From: Nematopogon swammerdamellus
Lineage: Eukaryota; Arthropoda; Insecta; Lepidoptera; Adelidae
Assembly (NCBI GenBank): GCA_946902875.1
Contig: OX336349.1
Location: forward strand, 12,113,891 to 12,177,890
Length of the DNA: 64,000 nucleotides
Direction of reading: 5' to 3'
Made by a program: the position numbers and the translations under genes. This document shows, piece by piece, positions 32,926 to 44,666 of this stretch. The notes under the pieces were generated by a model, which had not been told where the DNA came from, made no database searches, and was given only the letters and a program-made list of their open reading frames with translations. Every line of letters starts with the position of its first letter. Positions within the stretch are counted from its first letter, which is position 1.

Positions 32926-34385
32926 TACCTTGTCACCAATATTTGGTCTGTGCATTCCATTTATGGTAGACACAAGATACATGAGTTTTAGTTTGATAGA
33001 TACGTGCTACGTGCTACGTTACGATCAAGCTACGTGCGATAGGTGGTGGTACTAGACACGTAGGCCACCACCACCCCCATCTCGGAGAGCTCCGTATCCG
33101 CCGGACTGCAAGGCGACGACGTCGTCGTCGCGCAGCTAATTATAATTATTAATTTTATTAATTAATTTTTATTTTATTATAATTTTTATAATTTTTACTT
33201 CAGGTCTTATTTGTTACTTTCGAATGAGTTTTGTTTTATTGAAACATTTTATATGTAAAAGTACCTACTCTACTTGAATTAAAAGTATACGCAGAAGTAG
33301 GATCATTAAAAGTACATATACACAGAATCATCATTACTCACATAGACAGATCACATTGGACAAATAAACTTAGAGTCAACAATCCATATTGAAACTTATT
33401 TCTTTGGTATTTCGAAAGAATACACAAATTGCGCAAACAATTTGAGGTTGAATGAACAATGGGCCTGAGAACTTCCTATTATATTTCAAAAAAACAACGC
33501 GTCAACAAGAATAACCTCACTGTTTTACTTATACCGAGAAATGCAAACCGAATTTTGGCTTCAATACACAACAAATTGGTTGAAGAGTCCTTGCCTTTTA
33601 ATAGTATTTTGGCCACAATTGACAAGGTTTGCATTCTTCTGCGCTATAGTTTAAACCGCTGGAATTATTATAGTAATTGGTGAACATTCTAGATAGCGCA
33701 TAGTTATCGGGGTGACCTCCATTATGGATTTTCCCTTTTATTTATTGGAAACAGTTTTTCAATAATTTTCGAGTAAGGAAGTATTTATAGGTTTGCAAGG
33801 CGTAGCGTAGGTACATAAAACTTCACATTATGCCACCGAATAGGTACCTACACCTCGATAGAACAAACAATACGATGGTCATTTAGAAGTTTTGAATGGA
33901 TGCAACAGCTGAAATCAACGATCATTTTAATTTCCTAATAAATTTTTTTGACTCTGCATTTTGTTTGAACAGTTTGAGGTGGTTTATTTACCCTAAGAAA
34001 CTTTTTATTATTTTTTTATAAATTCGATCGGTTTGTATTCAGAAATCAGAGTAGGGTGACATATGAATGACAAAAGTGTATGTAAGTACAAAATATAGTT
34101 TTCTCTCAGCGTTGCAGAAAATTCTTCCGAATCTCAGCCATGTGGTATATGAACCCGGTAATTTCAATACGTGTACGAGTATATATTTAAGGCAAAATTA
34201 TTATGCAAGGAGTCTAACCTGAACATAAGCCCACGCGTCTCTACAAAAAGTGTCCCCTTTTACAGTTAAGCAGAAGTCGTCATTTCAAAGAACGGCCTTC
34301 CGAAAATCGTCCTGTACGTTATGGTCATAAACAATTTTAGTTGAGCATTAATGTTCAATGACAAACTTAATGTTTTTACTATGGG
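32926..34385. other. AT-rich DNA with one short ATG ORF
   Basis: 33459-33683 (plus) is a 74-codon ATG ORF with no recognisable domain; I do not call a gene. About 33100-33135 is GC-rich with 'gacgacgtcgtcgtcgcgc'. Otherwise AT-rich. Confidence 0.3.
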
Positions 34386-34453
34386 CGTCGCACAGTGGTT
34401 CGAAAATCGCTTCTAGTGGACTTAGGCATTAATGAAGATCAACTTTTGCTTTT

Positions 34454-35722
34454 CGATGTTTTAATGATGCAAATGCATTCCTAAAGAGATTTCAATAATT
34501 TTTTAGTCTTTGATAATTTTCGCTTAGACTAGTATTTTCGGAGATATTACATATTATTAACTTTTCATGTATGAAGAAATACATAAAAATGACCATATGT
34601 CGAAAAGTACAAGCGGGAACAATATAATATTTCAGGGTGTTAATAAGGCCATGGTAACGGATACTTTTGCGGTGGTGCCCAATCTCGCAAGTGCTCGCAA
34701 CTTTAATTAAAAATATTTGATTTTATAAATAATAATTAACTTCTATTTTACGACGTTTTTATGATCCAAATGTATTCCTAAATTGATTCTAATAAATCTT
34801 TATTCTCTGATATTTTTCGCTTAGACTAATATTTCAGAGATATTACACATTATTCACGTTTCATGTATGAAGAAATACATAAAAATAACGATAAGTCGAA
34901 AAGTACAAGCGGGAACACTATAACATTTCAGGGTGTTAATAAGGTCATGGTAATGGATATTTTTGCGGTGGTGCCCAATCTCGCAAGTGCTCGCAACTTT
35001 AATGAAAAATAGTTGATTTTGTAAATAATAATTAACTTCTATTTTACGACGTTTTTATGATCCAAATGTATTCCTAAATTGATTCTAATAAATCTTTATT
35101 CTCTGATATTTTTCGCTTAGACTAATATTTTAGAGATATTACACATTATTCACGTTTCATGTATGAAGAAATACATAAAAATAAGGATAAGTCGAAAAGT
35201 ACAAGCGGGAACAATATAACATTTCAGGGTGTTAATAAGGTCATGGTAATGGATATTTTTGCGGTAGTGCTTAATCTTGCAAGTGCTCGCAACTTTAATG
35301 AAAAATAGTTTATTTTATAGATAATGATTTAGTTCTATTTTCCGATGTTTTTATGATCAAAATGTATTCGTAAATTGATTTTAATAATTTTTTATTATTT
35401 TGTATTTTTTTTCTTTGACTAATATTTTTGGAGATATTACACATTATTAACTAGTTCACCCGGCGTTATGGGCTGACATCACGGATGTTGTAGGTGATGT
35501 AGCCAACCGTGTCAGTTTCCATAAAAAAAAAACTTTCATGTATGAAGAAATCCATAAAAATGACGATAAGTCGAAAAGCATAAGCGATCACAATACAATA
35601 TTTCAGGGGTTTATTAATAAGGTTACGGTAAGTTATATTTTAGCGTAGCTGAAATCTCGCAAGTACTCGCAACTTTACTATAAAATTGTTGATTTTATAA
35701 ATAAAAGTCAACTTGCTTTTTC
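34454..35722. repeat. Tandem ~297-bp units, left Transib arm
   Basis: Landmark 'g(a/t)cgtttttatgatcc' or its variant falls at about 34454, 34752, 35048, 35344 and 35723. Steps are 298, 296, 296 and 379 bp, the last enlarged by the ~80-bp SINE fragment. Each unit contains 'gtcgaaaagtacaagcggga', 'tcagggtgttaataagg' and 'tctcgcaagtgctcgcaact'. The units match in reverse at about 36712-37597, with steps of about 294, 298 and 293. Confidence 0.85.
35453..35533 (+). mobile_element. SINE-A 3'-end fragment inside Transib arm
   Basis: 'agttcacccggcgttatggg' to 'ccgtgtcagtttccat' followed by an A-tail. The corresponding position of the right Transib arm is uninterrupted, so this is a 5'-truncated retroposition that happened after the inverted arms existed. 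Confidence 0.85.
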
Positions 35723-35919
35723 CATGTTTTAATTATGCAATTGTGTTCATAAATGGATTGTATTAACGCTTTATTCGTTGATATTATTTGCTTAGGCTAT
35801 ATTTTGAGAGATATAGGTAAATATTCATTTAAAGTTCTAATTAAGCTAGTCTATTCCATACCACCCTTGAGGTTGAGTGCAAGGCGCGTTTTTTTATGTG
35901 GTTTCTTTCTTTTTTACCT

Positions 35920-36425
35920 TTTCCAATTTGGGTCTGATTGTGGACAGCTAGGAATCTGATGTTAATAAAAGTCTCCGAAGTGTGTCTTCATTCGTACTAC
36001 TCTTGAAAACTTTCGAGTGTGTCTTTTGCGATATTCCCTGAAATCTTTATTTCGGGCTTCTGATGCTTCTTCTGAAAGGTGACCAATGAATGGGTATCAG
36101 TCCAAACGACTGTATTATGCCCCTCCACGTGCCAATATTTTATGCATACTCGATGGAATGAAGTACCAACTATACATATTTGCGTATAATTGATATGTAT
36201 CCATGGCATACCTCTTGAACTCATCGATATGGAAAGCTTGCCCGGACGATAGGACTTCTACTGTGACTCCGAATCGATGTATCAGGTCTTTGTCAACTCC
36301 CGTTATTGTGGCTGTAGTATGCGGGTCTTCAAAAATTCTTCAAGCGGTGTTACCATCATTGGTGGCTCCATGACCCTGCTTAACTACATCTATTAATAGT
36401 CCATTGTGACGTCGAAAACATCTAA
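35920..36425 (-). pseudogene. Transib transposase C-terminal relic (RAG1-like)
   Basis: The minus-strand frame from about 36420 reads 'LLIDVVKQGHGATNDGNTA', a stop, 'RIFEDPHTTATITGVDKDLI', '..QAFHIDEFKRYAMDTYQ..', 'WYFIPSSMHKILARGGA', a stop, '..YPFIGHLSEEASEARNKD' and 'FREYRKRHTRKFSR'. After a frameshift near 35998 comes 'STNEDTLRRLLLTSDS'. NDGNTA, the W-Y..P...HK.L segment and the SEE..EARNKD..F block are typical of Transib C-termini. In RAG1 the matching block carries the third catalytic acid (E962); here a Glu is still present. At least three stops and one frameshift; the N-terminus and the two catalytic Asp regions are absent. Confidence 0.8.
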
Positions 36426-37671
36426 TTTTTGGTTTTTAAGAGCAATGGATAAACTATATTAAAGAGCTTGGTTTTATACTAGTGGATTAGGGCTCCCGGG
36501 GAAACCACATAAAAAACACGCGTCTTTCACTCAACCTCAAGGGTGGTGGTATGGAATAGACTAGCTTCATTAGAACTATAAATGATTAATGACTGACGAG
36601 TAATCTAAAGAATAATATTTACCCATATCTCTCAAAATATTAGCCTAAGCAAATAATATCAAAGAATAAAGCGTTAATACAATCCATTTATGAACACAAT
36701 TGCATAATTAAAACATGGAAAAAGCAAGTTGACTTTTATTTATAAAATCAACTATTTTATACTAAAGTTGCGAGTACTTGCGAGATTTCAGGCTACGCTA
36801 AAATATCACTTACCGTGACCTTATTAAACCCCTGAAATATTGTATTGTGATCGGTTGTGCTTTTCGATTTATCGTCATTTTATGGATTTCTTCATACATG
36901 AATGTTAATAATGTGTAATATCTCCAAAAATATTAGTCTAAGCAAAAAATACAAAATAATAAAAAAATATTAGAATCAATTTAGGAGTACATTTGGATCA
37001 TAAAAACATCGGAAAATAGAAGTTAATCATTATCTATAAAATGAACTATTTTTCATTAAAGTTGCGAGCACTTACGAGATTGGGCACCACCGCAAAAATA
37101 TCCACTACCATGACCTTATTAACACTCTGAAATATTATATTGTTCCCGCTTGTACTTTTCGACTTATCGTAATTTTTATGTATTTCTTCATACATGAAAA
37201 GTGAATAATGTGTAATATCTCTGAAATATTAGTCTAAGCGAAAAATATCAGAGAATAAACATTTATTAGAATCAATTTAGGAATACATTTGGATAATAAA
37301 ATATCGAAAAATAGAAGTTAATCATTATTTATAAAATCAAACATTTTTAATTAAAGTTGCGAGCACTTGCGAGATTGGGCACTACCGCATAAATATCCGT
37401 TACCATGACCTTATTAACACCCTTAAATATTATATTGTTCCCGCTTGTACTTTTCGACTTATCGTCATTTTTATGTATTTCTTCATACATGAAAAGTTAA
37501 TAATGTGTAATATCTCCGAAAATACTAGTCTAAGCGAAAAATATCAAAGAATAAAAAGTTATTGAAATCCCTTTAGAAAAACATTTGCATCATTAAAACA
37601 TCGAAAAACCAAAATTGATCTTCATTAATGCCTAAGTCCACTAGAAGCGATTTTCGAACCACTGTGCGTCG

Positions 37672-39304
37672 CGTGGCTGGAACACGCCAAGACGCCAACA
37701 CAGCGCACCGCTAGTGTAACGGAGTAAACGTGGGACCTAAGAAGGAAACCTCCTTGAAGATACTAATTGTCACTCTTTGTTATATTATGTGTCTGTCTGT
37801 ACGTACGGTAACTTTAAACCAGAACACAGATACCAATACATTTTTTTTTTTTTTTTTTTTTTTTTTTTATTGAAACATTAGAATATTCACCAATTATTAA
37901 AGCGATTTACACCACGGCGTATAACAATTCAAACATTTGGAAAAATACTTATAAAACGTCGACCGTTGAGACTGACTTTGGCTCGGATTTCACGGTTAAC
38001 TGTAGGTCCCTCCCTTCCCTTGTTATTTTTTTACTAGGTGGTAGGCCCGCCGCGCCGCGCCGCCCAGGTTTGGCACCACCGCACTGAATCCGCTCGCTCC
38101 AAGCGGCGATGTTTCTCTAAGGAGCGGAGCAGCGACTGAAAACCGCGACTGAAGTGTTGAAAAAATTTCGATGTGATTATTTATCAGAGTGTAAAACCAC
38201 ACAGTAGGTAGGTAGGTACGCTAATTCCCACGAAGAAATATGTATCTACTACTAGTGTTTGCTTATTTGGCAAACACTTAGAGCTGTCAAGTGAAATAAT
38301 TTCACTTTAGATTGATAGGCAGCGGCGCATCGTGTGAACTGTAACGTCGTCGCAGAGGTTGATCGTGTCGTCGCGGAGCCTCGTACGTGGTACCTATAAA
38401 ACTTGAAAAAAAAATGTAATAAACAGGTCTATTACCTTAACACTGGAGACCAAGTTATTGGCCAAAAATTTACATAAGTAAATCTATTTCAATTTATAAA
38501 ATATGTTGTGTTTTGTAGTGATTACTTTCTCAGTGGTTTAAATTAACTCTGGTTTCGACTAAATCATTTGAAATTTTTACTTATAATCTTACTATGTATT
38601 AAGACAGAAAAATAGGCCGACATAACACAAAATATTGTGCCTATGTGAATTGCTATTCTTTGAAAATATAAATTTAATCATACATAGAAGAAGCCACTTT
38701 AATATCTCCCTGTTATAGGCTCAGCAGCTTTCAGCTTAGCTCGCGTGAAATTCGAATAAAAAAAAAAGGTCAACATTATTTTTTATCTGCTACAAATACA
38801 TTCAACAAAATATCTAATCAATTCAAATCGTGGTGGTGGTAGAGGTGGTAGTGGCATCGCTGTGTCGTTTATCTATATCCCTGAAGTAGTTGATCTCACG
38901 GTAGAGTCTCGGTAGCCACTTGTCAACTCCTTATCTCGGACCTGGACACGCTTATCTAGCTACTGCCTCAATTCTTGATCTTCATGTGAAATTTATTAGG
39001 TACACTCTCGTCACAGATACGGAATGTGGTATGGTGTTCCTGGAGAGTGTTTTCCATACTTACTACATAATATGTATCTATAAACTGGAAATTTTCAAAA
39101 GGTGTATCCGCCTTGCCTTATAGATGGCATGGCGCCTTTCTGAGACCTGGGAGTGGTGTTATTTGCTGTGTCTGATCTTCCGTTCGGACATTTGTTCTAC
39201 ATACGTAAGAAAGGAGGATTTATTGCAGCATGCAATTTCTTTCTGATGACCCGGTTCAAAATGAACTGGAAGAAAATGGAAATAAATTGCAACATGTAAT
39301 AATT
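37672..39304. other. Gene-free stretch with long poly(T) and a SINE-A fragment
   Basis: A ~27-nt poly(T) at 37842-37869 leads into 'attgaaacattagaat', possibly the tail of a minus-strand retroposon. About 37965-38095 (plus) is a SINE-A head/core fragment ('ttggctcggatttcacggtt', 'aggtccctcccttccct', 'ggcaccaccgcactgaat'). A short ORF at 38920-39123 has no recognisable domain. No host gene. Confidence 0.4.
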
Positions 39305-39678
39305 GTCAGCCTCGGTAGCTTAGTGGTGCAGTCGGTCTAATCAGCCCTAAGCGCGGTCAGTTCTTGGATGGGTGACCGCTCGACCGTTGAAAGCTGACTG
39401 TGTGGTTCGGATTCCACGCAAAACTGTAAGTCCCTTCCCTTCTTAAATTACTAGGTAGGTGATAGGGTTTATCCCGCCCGCGTTGATACCACCGCATTGA
39501 ATGAAACGTCGGTCGGAACGGCTATGTAAATACGAGTAGTTTGTGTTTACCGTCCAGTTCAGTGTAGCCGATATGAAATGAAGGGAAGCACTGATGGCAC
39601 CTAGTTCAGCCGGTGTTATGGGCTGACATCACGGATGTTGGAGGTGTGCCAGCCGTGCCAAGTCCCCATAAAAAAAAT
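39305..39678 (+). mobile_element. SINE-A, full-length, plus strand
   Basis: 'gtcagcctcggtagcttagt' (A box), the shortened 5S-like block 'gcggtcagttcttggatggg' + 'tgaccgc', B-box-like 'gtggttcggattccac', core 'gtcccttcccttc' to 'accaccgcattgaatg', tail 'gttatgggctgacatcacgg' to 'ccccat', then A8. The cleanest plus-strand example of the full architecture, about 370 bp. Confidence 0.85.
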
Positions 39679-41074
39679 CAAGGAATTTGGTGATTGAAGA
39701 AAGGGAATACGATTTTTTATGGAACTTTGTGTAGAGATTTCTGGCGGTTCTAACAATAGAGTATTAGCTTCTTTACCCACACGATCACACACAATATGCC
39801 CGGAAGGAGGAAAATGTTAAATAGTTCTCAGAAATGCCTCACCGTCAATAGCTATCGATCAGCCTGCAGCCATCACTCATACATATAATAGCGTGATTAA
39901 TGAAACGAGTATGACACCAGTGATAGCGCGAAACCGACTGAATTAGGCGATAAGCCACTCACACGCACTCAGTGATTGGCGACTACTTCATACTACTAAC
40001 TAGGGAACACTTGGTCTGAGTGACATATTATTGTGAGTGAAAGGGTCGGAAAAAATTGCCAGATGCATGCACCTAGCTACACACAGATCTGGCACAGTTG
40101 CTACAAGAGAGTCCGAGGGAAACCGTGACCATGTGCCATGCTGTAAAACACGAGTGTGAAAATTAAATAAAATGAAAATGAAAATGAGAATGAGAATGAG
40201 AATGAGGAAGGAGGAACCACTGCTTTCCGCCGACGTACTTGATGTCGTCGTCCCACCTGGCGGGTGGTCTTCTCTTTTTCTTCTTCTTATTCTCTTACTA
40301 TGGAGGTATAAAGCGCCAAATTGTTTATGGCAAGTTGCTTTTTTGCGTGTTATGTAATCGCTACATAGGCCAAAGACAGCAAGAAGCTAGAAGTAGAACA
40401 ACAGCAATGAATGAATACATACTCATGTGACGAAAGGGAAGGATACACACCCAATGACTATCTTTGATAGATATTTACAAGAATAACTATCAGACAGCCA
40501 GGAGACCAGCTCCTGCAAGATCAAATCTACAGCTGTGCTCTCCTCTAAATAGAGCTATTCATTTGCGGAATGGGATAAATAGGGAGGCAGAGTTTGATAT
40601 TTTTAGGTTTCCGTACCTATTACTAATATGTCTGCCTTCTCTTAGCTAAACTGTGAAACACCATCGTATACTTTGTCTGGCAAATCAAAACAGAAACGTT
40701 AAGTAGAATGTACGACCGATACCAGGGCTTTTATCTCACTGTATTCTGAATTCATCCACTTACCAGTCTATACATCTGGTAATGATCTGAGAACTGATCT
40801 TATTATTGGCCTGAAGAACTCTCGTAGTGTATATGGCTGCCTATCTAAAGTAGTACAAGCGTTTTAATGTGCACTTGTAAAGGAGCTATTCTCTTAAAGT
40901 GGCCTTAGATATTAGGCCAAAAACCCTTTCCAGATTATCTTATAAATATCTAGTACAGTACCGGTCGCATATGAGAATTACCGACCCTAGAGGCATCTAG
41001 AAGGCGCCCTCTAGATGCTTCTAGGAAGGATAAGACTTCTGTTTTTCTATCTACATTTATTCCTATAACGTACT
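39679..41074. other. Gene-free stretch, GAATGA tract and hairpin
   Basis: A (AAAATG/GAGAATG)n tract at about 40170-40206. A repeat C fragment 'ggtttccgtacctattact' at about 40606. A hairpin at 40987-41024 with arms 'ctagaggcatctaga' and 'tctagatgcttctag' (one mismatch). Short ORFs here lack domains. Confidence 0.35.
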
Positions 41075-41089
41075 TCGTGCTGCTTGGGA

Positions 41090-41340
41090 AGCCTACAACG
41101 TCTGTCTGTCCGTCCGTCCGTCTGTCCGATGGTTGTATCTTTGGAACCGTAATAGCTAGCCGGTTGAAATTTTCACAGAATATTCGAGAGATATGCGTTA
41201 TTTTGGTGGATATAACAACAAATAATAAAAATATTAAAAAGTGAAGTATTGGTGCCCATAACAGAAACGTGTTTTTTCAACGTTTTTTTTTGTGTTGCGG
41301 AAACCTCGGTGCGCGAGTCCGACTCGCACTTTCCGGTTTT
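41090..41340 (+). repeat. Repeat C copy
   Basis: 'gcctacaacgtctgtctgtc', 'aaccgtaatagctagccggt', 'ggtggatataacaacaaat', ending 'gagtccgactcgcactttcc'. The 5' end is truncated or diverged. Confidence 0.7.
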
Positions 41341-41344
41341 TTTT

Positions 41345-42963
41345 ATATTAACCTAGGTAAATTAAAGAGGATAAGTCATCTTAATAAATTACATGCGAAA
41401 GTTAAATTAGACTAGTACGAGTTAGGATATCCTTTAATGTTTGCTAAATAAATAATCATAATAATCAATAGGTAAGTTACAAGACAAAGGATTAGCTGTT
41501 CGAAGTGCAGTACCTGTACATATATTGATAAGTAAAACAATTGAGGTGCACTTCTAGCACCCTGTCATAGTCACTAGCTAGTTGATCGCCCCTCAAAGAA
41601 TTACAATTTCAACTGAAACTTTTCATGTGATATGGTTGTAGGGGTACCCATATCTTTTGGAGCCGATTTTATGAGTAATCAATCCAGCAGTGTCAGATGG
41701 GCTCCTAGAAACACTGCATATATCTCGTACCTACTGATGTGTAATACTGCGTAATCCACGAGCACGCCGCACGTCATACTGTGACAGGCTTCAGGTGAAA
41801 TTCCCACAGTCATGCCGGAAACGGCTCCGAGGCTGTAAGGGTGTATGGCCACATTCTGGGAAATAATTGAGAGGAACTATTTTCAAACTCTTTGGCCCCC
41901 ACTTAAGAAACTACTAACCTGAGATTTTATTTTATTAAAACTTCACACTTGCCTTATGGCATTAACTCACATTATTTGTTGCACATTATACATTGAAATT
42001 AAGATTGGACCTCTTGGAACTGAGTAACAAATGATATGCGCGTCTCTAAAACCCACCGCGTCCCGCTTCCCCGCGATCATATACCAGCGATATACCCCAG
42101 CAGTACGTTCAATTCCAAAAGGTCCAATCGTAATGGCAACGTAACCGGGTTATTTTCATTTAAATTATGTTTGAATTTAGTAGTTTTCCACAATGGTTGT
42201 CACGAAATCTCAAAATATTAGTCTATATAATATTTTCCATCACTTACTTGTTATTGCGGGAGAAAAATATTTCTGCCGCAGTGATAACTACAAGTAATTT
42301 AGAATTTAAGATAGAATTACCTATATTTTTTTAACGAATTAACACCTAATTTTCTACATAGAGTATCAAAAAGCCAATAAAAAATGTAAACATGCATGAC
42401 ATATCGCTGTTCGATTTGTGATCGTTAGGTGCTGATGTAGGACACTGATTAGGATTGATTCGGTTTCGTTGTGACTGCTTCGTGGCAACTTACCTACTGT
42501 CCGCTGATAACGTTTCTTGGAGTTCAATGAATCGAGCACCTGTAGATATTTTCCTGCTTGAGAATTTACAGATAAAATGATGCCTTTTCTAAATTTAGGT
42601 GTGATGTGAAAGTTATTTTGCATGATTGGAAAATGCTTTACTTCTTTTGTAGAATAGAATTTCTTAGAAGAAAAAGAATAGCCCCACTGTATCACGTGTT
42701 GTGCTGTCTGCTTACCCCGATTGTCGGGATACAGCGTGTGGTATGTATGTGTGTAGTTTCCTAGATCATTAAAGCATCCTTAACTTACCGAAAATGTTCA
42801 TCGTCTTTGTTGAAAACGAAAAGTATACCTACTAAATATATATTTTTTTTTCAAGGTCGCAGCGCAGAAAAAAATAGTTCAAATTATAGCACAGAATAAC
42901 CCCTGCAATCGTCGGACGTAGGTACTCAACCTCTGCCGACTGTCAGTTAAGCAAAATGAAACC
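41345..42963. other. Gene-free stretch with module H family fragment
   Basis: About 42675-42755 matches the module H family in pieces ('gaatagccccactgtatc', 'gctgtctgcttaccccgatt', 'gtgtggtatgtatgtgtg'), with the middle deleted. A minus-strand ORF at 42366-42695 has no recognisable domain. Otherwise AT-rich. Confidence 0.35.
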
Positions 42964-42973
42964 CTATATAAAG
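42964..42973 (+). promoter_or_regulatory. Candidate Pol II TATA box
   Basis: 'ctatataaag' sits upstream of 'atgcagtgattttatcaatg' and 'gtgcagtcgtgtg', where an initiator could lie. About 130 bp downstream an ATG (about 43100) opens 20 hydrophobic-rich codons (MFLSCLCRIVIFVF..) that could be a signal-peptide exon, but no splice structure or continuation can be shown. Weak. Confidence 0.2.
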
Positions 42974-43965
42974 TCGTACAGATGCAGTGATTTTATCAAT
43001 GTACAGATGTGCAGTCGTGTGAAACGTGCGTTATCTCTAAACTTTCGCCGCTAATTTGTACGTTACCACTTACCACCCGCGTCGAGTCCCTCCCTCTATT
43101 ATGTTTCTGTCGTGTTTATGTCGTATCGTCATATTCGTATTTACGAAGGATTTATTTCTATAGTACGTTTTGATTAGAAAAAGAGTATGCCTAAAAGTTA
43201 CATAAAAAAGTGATCAAGGTTTTGTTTTTACGTGGAATTATGTATCGCGTCTTTTCAAGTAATTTATCAAAATACCAATTTTAATTCCTTGCCTTACTAT
43301 GAGACGTCATCTTATAAAATGTTGCAAAAGCTTGTTTTTCTTCATCAGCATCTACAAAGAAAACCTGAAATCGGTAAACAGACGTTCGAGCTCGCGTTCG
43401 AGATTGCTTGCGGCTACCAAAACTCATCCACCGGTACGAAATTCATTTATCTACCAACCCTCTCCACCAACACGGTCCATCCTCATCATCGTAGTATATT
43501 TACCATTAGGTGACTTCAAAACATCTTATTCTGTGAATATTGTGCAAGCGAAACTCGTACCAAATATGTAAAACACAGGACGCATTTTTCAAAGATGATC
43601 CTGAATATAAAGCTGGAAACTTAGTAAAGACGTTCAGCTGAAAATTAGACTCTATTTACGTTGATATTGAGGTTTTATTTCGGTAACAACTAATGCGAGA
43701 AGAATTTTATGGAAATGAAAAATATTCAACTGAACAGTTACCTAGGTGCCTTTGATGTAGCGCTTCTGCATGCAAATGTAATGGCGAATAAATGTTTTTC
43801 AATGTTCTCCCAGGGCGACCAAAACTGTAGAGAAAATTAAGACTGAAATTTAACAAGAAAAATGAAATGAAAAAAGTTACGCGTATCCAAAGGACAATGG
43901 GCTCTAAAAACTGCGCTAAAGTAAAATATATGACTATGACCCATTTATTATTATTATTATTATTT
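42974..43965. other. Stretch with overlapping short ORFs, no supported gene
   Basis: About 43230-43570 is open in two plus frames at once with no recognisable domain. Everything else is AT-rich, ending at a (TTA)n-like and poly(T) tract (43948-43974) that forms the tail of the next SINE. Confidence 0.25.
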
Positions 43966-44437
43966 TTTTTTTTTATGGAACTTGACACGGTTGGCTACAT
44001 CACCTACAACATCCGTGATGTCAGCCCATAACACAGGGTGAACTAGGTGCCATGTCAGTGCTTCCCTTCATTTCATGTCGGCTACACTAAACTGGACGGA
44101 AAACACGAACTTTACATAGCCGTTTCGACCGACGTTTCGTTCAGTGCGGTGGTACCAACCCGGCCGGTATAAACCCTACCACCTAGTAAGGTAAGAAGGG
44201 AAGGGACCTACAGTTTAACGTGGAATCCGAACCACGGTCAGCCTCCAACGGTCGAGCGGTCACCCATCCAATCACTGACCGCGCTCAGCGTTGCTTAATA
44301 ACAGTTGACTAACCAACCGCGCCACTGAGCTACCGAGGCTGACGAATTTTCTTATCCCTTAGTCGACTTTTACGACATGCGACGGGGAGAGATGCAGTGG
44401 GGCTATTCTTTTTAAGTACCGACCCCACACGGTACAA
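43966..44437 (-). mobile_element. Composite SINE: module H + full SINE-A
   Basis: Minus strand: module H ('gtaccgtgtggggtcggtac', 'gaatagccccactgcatc', 'gtcgtaaaagtcgactaagg'), 'gataagaaaattc', then the complete SINE-A from 'gtcagcctcggtagctcagt' to its poly(A). The same structure with the same junction is at 52912-53391 with very few differences, so the composite moved as one unit. It ends about 120 bp before the 5S cluster. Confidence 0.8.
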
Positions 44438-44559
44438 AATATGATGCATAGATTAGTAGGTAGGTACCCACAACGTTGGAGCATTATTCAGATTGTTGGT
44501 CACAACTCACAACACAATGGAATAAGTAGGAGCTGAGAAAGATTTTTAGTTTAGCTGTC

Positions 44560-44666
44560 GCCAACGTTCCTACCTACTACCTACGTTGAAATCACCAGTT
44601 CTCGTCTGGTCTGGTAGGTCGGGAGCTGGATGACCGACTGGGAGGGAGCACCGCGTGATGTTGGCT
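44560..44666 (+). pseudogene. 5S rRNA pseudogene (edge of array)
   Basis: Starts 'gccaacgttcctacctacta' and ends 'caccgcgtgatgttggct', but is about 12 nt shorter than the intact copies and scrambled in the middle: 'tctggtctggtaggtcggga' replaces the box A/IE region. A functional internal promoter is unlikely. It lies at the left edge of the array. Confidence 0.8.

Larger units (their letters stand above)
34391..37666 (-). mobile_element. Transib-type DNA transposon with long repetitive inverted arms
   Basis: Both ends begin 'cacagtggttcgaaaatcgc' and match for about 50 bp. Each end is flanked by 'cgtcg' (34386-34390 and 37667-37671). CAC(A/G)-type ends with 5-bp GC-rich duplications are the known signature of Transib, the RAG1-related superfamily. 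The left arm runs to about 35908 and the right arm from about 36500. The arms consist of tandem ~297-bp units, four steps on the left and three on the right. The centre carries a transposase C-terminal relic on the minus strand (see 35920-36425). The left arm also contains a SINE-A tail absent from the right arm. Non-autonomous as it stands. Confidence 0.85.

Noticed and set aside
32598..32969. 123-codon ORF with repeating '..LHCTA..' and its minus-strand counterpart
   Set aside because: A pentanucleotide satellite without stops; no start context or domain.
34386..37671. hAT interpretation of the 34.4-37.7 kb element (CAGTGGTTC start, 8-bp TSD)
   Set aside because: No exact 8-bp duplication fits that end definition, whereas CACAGTG ends give an exact CGTCG pair and the central protein relic is Transib-like.
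43232..43571. Two overlapping 90-93-codon plus-strand ORFs
   Set aside because: Openness in two frames at once suggests low stop density; the first begins at a non-ATG codon and neither has a recognisable domain.
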